Assembly (NCBI GenBank): GCA_902495305.1
Contig: CABUWG010000062.1
Coordinates: 1-8,968, forward strand
DNA length: 8,968 bases
DNA from: an uncultured Pseudomonadota bacterium
Lineage (GTDB): Bacteria > Pseudomonadota > Alphaproteobacteria > RF32 > CAG-239
Reading direction: 5' to 3'
Of this stretch, positions 5,380-8,968 are shown piece after piece. The notes below the pieces were generated by a model, which worked only from the letters and a program-made list of their open reading frames with translations, had not been told where the DNA came from and did not search any database. Made by a program: the position numbers and the translations under genes. Numbering within the stretch: position 1 is the first letter of the stretch; every line of letters begins with the position of its first letter.

Positions 5380-5409
5380 TTTTGTTAAATTGTAATGAGG
5401 AGAACCATG

Positions 5410-5856
5410 ATGGAAACTGCTGTAATTCTTCCGCCGGATTATAAGCCTTCTGAAAATGAAGAGTACATGAATGAGCTTCAGCTGGAATATTTCCGCCAAA
5501 AGCTGGTTAACTGGAAAAAATCCCTGCTCGCCCAGTCAAAAGACACTCTTGACGAATTGGTTACGCAAGGCGGCCTCAACCAGCCCGATCAGAACGACCG
5601 TGCTTCACTCGAAACCGACAAAGCTCTTGAACTGCGCACCCGCGACCGCGCCCGCAAGCTGATTTCTAAAATCAACGAGGCTTTGCAGCGGATTGAAGAC
5701 GGCGAATACGGTTATTGCGAAGACACCGGCGAGCCTATCGGCCTTGCCCGTCTGGAAGCCCGTCCGATTGCTACTCTTTCCATTGAGGCGCAGGAACGCC
5801 ATGAGCGGATGGAAAAGACTTATGACGACGATTCCGTCGCTGTCGTAAAGGCATAA
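5410..5856 (+). CDS. dksA: RNA polymerase-binding transcription factor DksA
   Basis: A 148-residue DksA/TraR-family protein that enters the secondary channel of RNA polymerase and, with ppGpp, reprograms promoter initiation in the stringent response. A coiled-coil region spans about 22-95, with the tip motif DxxDxA seen as DQNDRA (60-65), the residues that act on the polymerase active site. The C-terminal globular part reads GYCEDTGEPIGLARLEARP then ATLSIEAQERHE: of the four zinc-finger cysteines only Cys103 remains, the others being Thr106, Ser124 and Ala127. This is common in alphaproteobacterial DksA and resembles zinc-independent DksA2-type proteins. AGGAGA (5398-5403) overlaps an upstream in-frame ATG at 5395 and favours the ATG at 5410, though 5407 is possible. 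It is the first gene of a five-gene operon; maf follows after 7 bp. Confidence 0.93.
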   Translation: METAVILPPDYKPSENEEYMNELQLEYFRQKLVNWKKSLLAQSKDTLDELVTQGGLNQPDQNDRASLETDKALELRTRDRARKLISKINEALQRIEDGEYGYCEDTGEPIGLARLEARPIATLSIEAQERHERMEKTYDDDSVAVVKA

Positions 5857-5863
5857 GCCCCCG

Positions 5864-6433
5864 ATGGCCAAAGACTTTATTCTGGCTTCTTCTTCCAAGC
5901 AGCGATATGCGCTTTTGGAGCAGATTGGTTATCTTCCGGAACTGACCGAAGCTGCGGATATTGATGAAACACCGCGGCGTTTTGAAAAGCCTTCGGCTTA
6001 TGTAAAGCGTATGGCTCTGGAAAAAGCCCGGCATGTGGCGGAAAAACATTCCGGCAAAGTGGTTCTGGCTTCTGACACGATTATTGTTTCCGGCGCCAAA
6101 ATCATTCAAAAAGCGCATTCCGAAGCCGAACAGGAAAAGGTTATGCGGATGTTGTCAGGAAAAGCGCATCATGTGTTGAGCGGCGTCTGCGTGATTGACA
6201 AGAACGGCAGAGCCAGCGTGCGCTGCGTTGACACCCGCATTGTAATGAAGCGGCTTTCCGAAGAGGAACTGAAAAGTTATGTGGCCGGCCATGAATGGGA
6301 AGGCTGTGCAGGATACCGGATTGAGGGCGTGCTCGGCGCTTATGTCAAAAAGATTATCGGCTCGTATTCCGGCGTCATCGGATTACCTTTGTTTGAAACA
6401 AAAAATATGTTAAACAGTGCAGGCGTGAAATGA
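5864..6433 (+). CDS. maf: Maf-family nucleoside triphosphate pyrophosphatase
   Basis: A 189-residue Maf/Ham1-like cytoplasmic enzyme; family members hydrolyse dTTP, UTP or modified nucleotides to monophosphates and are linked to nucleotide-pool cleaning and cell-division arrest. The N-terminal substrate loop LASSSKQR (7-14), the catalytic SDT with Asp71 (70-72), HHVLSGVCV (102-110) and the C-terminal block GCAGYRIEG...IGSYSGVIGLPLFET are all present. The block usually reads GKAGxYxIQG; here Lys is Cys148, Gln is Glu154 and the segment between AG and the Ile is one residue shorter, so the substrate preference (dTTP/UTP against the YceF m7GTP type) is uncertain. There is no clear ribosome-binding site, which fits translational coupling to dksA 7 bp upstream. 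The stop overlaps the rng start as ATGA. Confidence 0.9.
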   Translation: MAKDFILASSSKQRYALLEQIGYLPELTEAADIDETPRRFEKPSAYVKRMALEKARHVAEKHSGKVVLASDTIIVSGAKIIQKAHSEAEQEKVMRMLSGKAHHVLSGVCVIDKNGRASVRCVDTRIVMKRLSEEELKSYVAGHEWEGCAGYRIEGVLGAYVKKIIGSYSGVIGLPLFETKNMLNSAGVK

Positions 6434-7596
6434 CAGATACATTAGTTTATGAAAAAAAGTCCAATCTTGCCCGTCTGGCCATGTTGGAAGACGGCGTTTT
6501 GCAAGAAGTCGAATATGTGGACGAAGCCAAGGCTTCCGAGGGCAGCATTTATCTTGGAAAGATTACGCACAAGTTGGAACTGGCACATGAAAAAACCGGT
6601 TTTTTCGTAGACATTAAAGACGGCAAAGACGCTTTTCTGATGGCCGAAGAGCACGGCATAAGCGAAAGCAATATTCAGGAAGGCCAGAGCCTGCTGGTAC
6701 AGGTCAGTCAGGAACGCCGCGCCGAAAAAGGCGCCAAGCTCGTGCGTTCCATTCAGCTGGTGGGCGAAAATATCGTGTATTGCCCGTACCGTATGGATGT
6801 GGGAGCGTCTTCCCGTATTGAAAACAAAGAAAAACTTGATGAATACCGCCGTAAGGTGATTGAAAACACCACCGGACAGGAGGGTTGGATTCTCCGGACG
6901 TCTTCCGTTGATGTTCCGTTTGAGCTTATTGCCGAAGAAATGGTTGCTCTGCGCAGCACTTTTGAAAGCATTATGAAAAAAGCACGGGCCGTCAGCGCAC
7001 CGGCTCTGCTTTATGCCAAAGGTTCTCCTCTTTATGACGCTATCGGACGTTATGCCAAAAGCCTGAAAAGGATTGTTGTTAACAATCACAATCTTGAAGA
7101 AGAGCTGAAAGCCAGATACGGCGACGACTACGAAATTGAATATCAGGCCGAGCCGTTTGAAGAAGCGGGGCTGGAAGATGCAATCTATGAGGCTTTGAAC
7201 AAAGTGATTTATCTGCCGGACGGCGGACGTGTCATTATTGAAGAAGCCCGCGCCTGCACGGCCATTGATGTTGACAGCGGCGATGATCACGGCAACGGCA
7301 GCATTTCAAGACTAAACAATGAGGCAGCCGTTGAAATTGCCAAGCAAATCCGCCTGCGCAATTTGTCCGGTAAAATTATCATTGATTTTGCCGGTTCTTC
7401 CGATTATCGTTTTATGAAGCCGGTTTTGGAGATTTTGGAACAAGAACTGCGCAAAGATCCGACCAAGTCATCGGTTTTGGGATTGAGCCGCGCCGGAAAC
7501 GTTGAGATTATCCGAGTCCGCCGCCGACCGAGCCTGAGCGATATTCTGACCGAAGAATGCGCGTGCTGTCAGGGAACCGGAAGGGTCAACAAATGA
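6430..7596 (+). CDS. rng: Ribonuclease E/G family endoribonuclease (RNase G type)
   Basis: A 388-residue single-strand-specific endoribonuclease of the RNase E/G family, which processes rRNA and starts mRNA decay. After an N-terminal segment comes an S1 RNA-binding domain (about 36-110: GSIYLGKITHKLELAHEKTG). The middle (about 115-260) holds the 5'-sensor/RNase H-like part. The DNase I-like catalytic part has EARACTAIDVDSG with Asp280 and EIAKQIRLRNLSGKIIIDF with Asp319, equivalent to the magnesium-binding Asp303 and Asp346 of E. coli RNase E. The zinc-link motif CxxC is present as Cys377-Ala-Cys-Cys380. The length is below that of E. coli RNase G (489) and there is no C-terminal degradosome scaffold, so it ends just after the zinc link. 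This short form beside maf and yacG is typical of Alphaproteobacteria. It overlaps both neighbours by 4 bp. Confidence 0.92.
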   Translation: MTDTLVYEKKSNLARLAMLEDGVLQEVEYVDEAKASEGSIYLGKITHKLELAHEKTGFFVDIKDGKDAFLMAEEHGISESNIQEGQSLLVQVSQERRAEKGAKLVRSIQLVGENIVYCPYRMDVGASSRIENKEKLDEYRRKVIENTTGQEGWILRTSSVDVPFELIAEEMVALRSTFESIMKKARAVSAPALLYAKGSPLYDAIGRYAKSLKRIVVNNHNLEEELKARYGDDYEIEYQAEPFEEAGLEDAIYEALNKVIYLPDGGRVIIEEARACTAIDVDSGDDHGNGSISRLNNEAAVEIAKQIRLRNLSGKIIIDFAGSSDYRFMKPVLEILEQELRKDPTKSSVLGLSRAGNVEIIRVRRRPSLSDILTEECACCQGTGRVNK

Positions 7597-7778
7597 GCAA
7601 GTGTCCGATTTGCCACAAAGAACTGACAGACACAAAATATCGGCCGTTTTGCAGCAAGCGCTGTGCCGATATTGATTTGGGGCATTGGTTTTCTGAGGAT
7701 TACACCGTTCCGGCCGTTGATTTGGACGAACAGGAAATTGAAGAGCTGGAAAACGCTTTTGAAAATAAGACCGAGTGA
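7593..7778 (+). CDS. yacG: DNA gyrase inhibitor YacG, small zinc protein
   Basis: A 61-residue zinc-binding protein. The motif CPICHKEL (4-11) and YRPFCSKRCADIDLGHWFSE (26-35 region) supply the Cys4 site: Cys4, Cys7, Cys20 and Cys24 (CxxC-x12-CxxxC), followed by the invariant ADIDLGxW. E. coli YacG binds the GyrB C-terminal region and inhibits gyrase. The C-terminus is acidic (DLDEQEIEELEN), as expected. The ATG at 7593 overlaps the rng stop (ATGA), so translation is probably coupled; earlier in-frame starts lie inside rng and are unlikely. smpB follows 8 bp after the stop. Confidence 0.93.
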   Translation: MSKCPICHKELTDTKYRPFCSKRCADIDLGHWFSEDYTVPAVDLDEQEIEELENAFENKTE

Positions 7779-7786
7779 CTGTAATT

Positions 7787-8272
7787 ATGGCTAAGAACGT
7801 TAAATGCAAAGATTTTATTTCGACCGGCGTGGTTGCCCAAAACCGCCGTGCAAATTTTGATTATCTGATTAATGAGAAATTTGTGGCCGGACTGGAGTTG
7901 ACCGGAACAGAAGTTAAATCTTTGCGGCTTGGCCACGCCAACATCAATGACGCTTACGGAATTGAGCGCAACGGCGAGATTTTTATGTCAAACATGTATA
8001 TTGCGGAATACGAAAGCAAGGGGTATGCCAGCCATGCCGAAAAACGTGACCGCAAGCTGTTGCTTACCAAAAAAGAAATCATCACCATTACAAACGAATT
8101 GTCACGCAAAGGCTCAACGCTGGTTGCCATGCGTCTGTTTTTTAATGAAAAAGGGCGGGCGAAACTTGAGATCGGGCTTGGTGTCGGCAAAAAACTTTAT
8201 GACAAGCGCGAAACCGCCAAAGACCGTGACTGGGCCAGAGACAAACGTAATATTATGAAAAATTTTAATTAA
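7787..8272 (+). CDS. smpB: SsrA-binding protein SmpB
   Basis: A 161-residue OB-fold protein that binds tmRNA (SsrA), delivers it to stalled ribosomes and mimics the codon-anticodon part of a tRNA. The family blocks are complete: NRRANFDYLINEKFVAGLELTGTEVKSLR (19-47), YIAEYESKGY with Arg/Lys-rich loop (71-90), LYDKRETAKDRDW and the basic C-terminal tail RDKRNIMKNF, which folds into the ribosomal mRNA channel. The decoding-site residue, His136 in E. coli, is Tyr138 here (GKKLYDKR), as in some other bacteria. The ATG at 7787 gives the standard N-terminus; a GTG at 7775 would overlap the yacG stop as GTGA and add four residues. It is the last gene of the operon, closed by a terminator 10 bp downstream. 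The partner ssrA gene is not in the window. Confidence 0.95.
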   Translation: MAKNVKCKDFISTGVVAQNRRANFDYLINEKFVAGLELTGTEVKSLRLGHANINDAYGIERNGEIFMSNMYIAEYESKGYASHAEKRDRKLLLTKKEIITITNELSRKGSTLVAMRLFFNEKGRAKLEIGLGVGKKLYDKRETAKDRDWARDKRNIMKNFN

Positions 8273-8282
8273 TTTTTCTTTT

Positions 8283-8319
8283 GCCCTGAGATTCTTTCTC
8301 AGGGTATTTTTTTATTTTT
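8283..8319 (+). terminator. Intrinsic terminator after smpB
   Basis: CCCTGAG (8284-8290) pairs perfectly with CTCAGGG (8298-8304) around a 7-base loop, and a T-rich run follows (8305-8319 with only two A). It closes the dksA-smpB operon. Confidence 0.93.
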
Positions 8320-8490
8320 CCATTTTCCTCCTCAACCTTCTTTTATGCCTTTCTCCTCTCTCTTTTTCTCTCTCTTATACCTCTTCCGCCCCACTTATCT
8401 TCCCTATCCTCTCACCCCCTAACCTTCTTTAGCCAAATTTCTCCCGCTTTTCCTTGTTCCCTTAGCCAAAATCCCCACCCCACTTTTTAT
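8320..8490 (+). other. Polypyrimidine, G-poor stretch without genes
   Basis: About 170 bases of mostly C and T with only a handful of G and no credible reading frame. AACCTTCTTT occurs at 8334-8343 and 8421-8430, and TTAGCCAAA at 8429-8437 and 8462-8470. Its order of words (AACCTTCTTT, CTCTTTTTCTCTC at 8360-8372, CCTCTTCCGCCCC ending at 8392) matches the reverse complement of 257-211 near the left edge. RNA from smpB read-through would be C-rich and G-poor here, as in Rho-utilisation sites; a backup Rho terminator is an inference. Confidence 0.6.
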
Positions 8491-8496
8491 TATATA

Positions 8497-8525
8497 TTGA
8501 CTTTCATGTTTCTTTGTGGTATGGT
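8497..8525 (+). promoter_or_regulatory. Sigma70-type promoter for the Cys-rich protein gene
   Basis: TTGACT (8497-8502), a 17-base spacer and TATGGT (8520-8525) form a good promoter directly after the polypyrimidine stretch. Transcription should start near 8532, leaving a leader of about 32 bases that holds AGGAG (8552-8556). Confidence 0.65.
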
Positions 8526-8563
8526 AGTCTTAGTATTGGAACTTTTTAGGGAGGAGACCGAAA

Positions 8564-8968
8564 ATGAAACACACTATGCTACACATGAAACTAAACTCTG
8601 CGGTATCAGTCTTTGCTGTCGCCGCTGCTTTCTCGGTGCTCCTCCTGCCTTCTGTTGCCTTTGGTGGTGTCTGCTTTCTGCCCGACTGTTCTGATGAAAA
8701 CCTTGCCGGTGGCGGCGGAAACATGGATATGAATGAAGACACTGCCTTTTGTGAAAGCAAAGGTTTTACCTATTATGCAACCGGTAAATGTCCACAATAT
8801 TATGCCGTTGTCGGCACTTGTAACCGTGATGACCATTATCTTAAATGTGACGCCAAAACTTGGTGTCAACAGAACGGATATAACACCACAACTTGTTCCA
8901 TTCCGCAGTATGTTAATGAAGCTTGTCCGAGTTACGGTTCTTTGTATAAAGGTTGTAAAACCGACAAT
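8564..8968 (+). CDS. Secreted cysteine-rich repeat protein (partial at right edge)
   Basis: The first 135 residues are visible and the frame is open at the window edge. The ATG at 8564 has AGGAG seven bases upstream. A signal peptide with a hydrophobic core (about 12-33) probably ends near VAFG/GVC. A Gly-rich linker (about 49-52) follows, then a cysteine-rich part. Cysteines lie at 37, 42, 63, 76, 86, 95, 101, 111, 121 and 131; the spacing becomes exactly ten residues from 101 to 131 (C-x9-C-x9-C-x9-C). Two loosely similar units can be drawn: C63-ESKGF...CPQYY...C95, and C101-QQNGY...CPSYGSLYKGC131, sharing CxxxG(F/Y) and CPxY. Disulfide-stabilised extracellular repeats are likely, as in adhesins or surface stalk proteins, but I cannot name the family. 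Total length is unknown. Confidence 0.8.
   Translation, partial: MKHTMLHMKLNSAVSVFAVAAAFSVLLLPSVAFGGVCFLPDCSDENLAGGGGNMDMNEDTAFCESKGFTYYATGKCPQYYAVVGTCNRDDHYLKCDAKTWCQQNGYNTTTCSIPQYVNEACPSYGSLYKGCKTDN

Noticed and set aside
6442..7290. Long leftward frame opposite rng
   Set aside because: It mirrors the codons of a gene with clear RNase E/G motifs; the reversed product is low-complexity Phe/Val/Asn-rich and has no recognisable domain.
8497..8694. Rightward frame of 65 residues starting at the promoter
   Set aside because: It starts in the -35 box and runs out of frame through the signal-peptide gene that has its own ribosome-binding site at 8552-8556.
1..8968. tRNA, rRNA, tmRNA, transposase, integrase or attachment site
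   Set aside because: No cloverleaf, conserved rRNA or tmRNA segment, recombinase motif or flanking direct repeat was found on reading both strands.

Overview
The window looks like an alphaproteobacterial chromosome, probably from a host-associated or gut-type lineage. The lineage call rests on three things: a FliX homologue (a flagellar regulator known essentially from Alphaproteobacteria), a DksA that keeps only one of the four zinc-finger cysteines (usual in this class), and a maf-rng-yacG gene block. The gut or host-associated part is inference from the AT-rich intergenic DNA and the many small secreted or lipid-anchored proteins of unknown function.

Left part (1-2340). A frame open at the left edge ends at 115 with a Glu-Gly dipeptide tail encoded by a hexanucleotide repeat. 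It is followed by a strongly purine-rich stretch (116-330) that contains six copies of an 8-bp repeat. Then come a leftward secreted Pro/Lys/Glu-rich protein (331-924), a divergent secreted HExxH putative metalloprotease (981-1655), and, converging on it with a 4-bp gap, a HAD-family hydrolase resembling pyrimidine 5'-nucleotidases (1660-2340).

Middle part (2341-5306). Back-to-back promoters drive the HAD gene leftward and a small Asn-rich lipoprotein (2490-2858) rightward; the lipoprotein ends in an EF-hand-like loop. A bidirectional terminator separates it from a leftward Cys-rich lipoprotein (2914-3450). An AT-rich hairpin terminator then ends a small leftward outer-membrane beta-barrel gene (3568-4131). 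Going right, a class IVb (PilS-like) type IV prepilin gene is followed 16 bp later by fliX.

Right part (5307-8313). A promoter at about 5352-5379 precedes a tight rightward housekeeping operon: dksA, maf, rng (RNase E/G), yacG and smpB. Its genes overlap by ATGA or lie within 8 bp, and it closes with a clear intrinsic terminator. The operon combines stringent-response transcription control, nucleotide-pool sanitation, RNA processing, a small gyrase-binding zinc protein, and trans-translation.

Far right (8320-8968). A polypyrimidine, G-poor stretch resembles the reverse complement of the left purine-rich stretch. After it come a good sigma70-type promoter and the start of a secreted protein with regularly spaced cysteines, cut by the window edge. 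No rRNA, tRNA, CRISPR array, transposase or integrase was seen. The most unusual items are the Cys-rich repeat protein, the paired low-complexity 3' tracts, the Glu-Gly repeat tail, the HExxH protein and the pilin-fliX pair.
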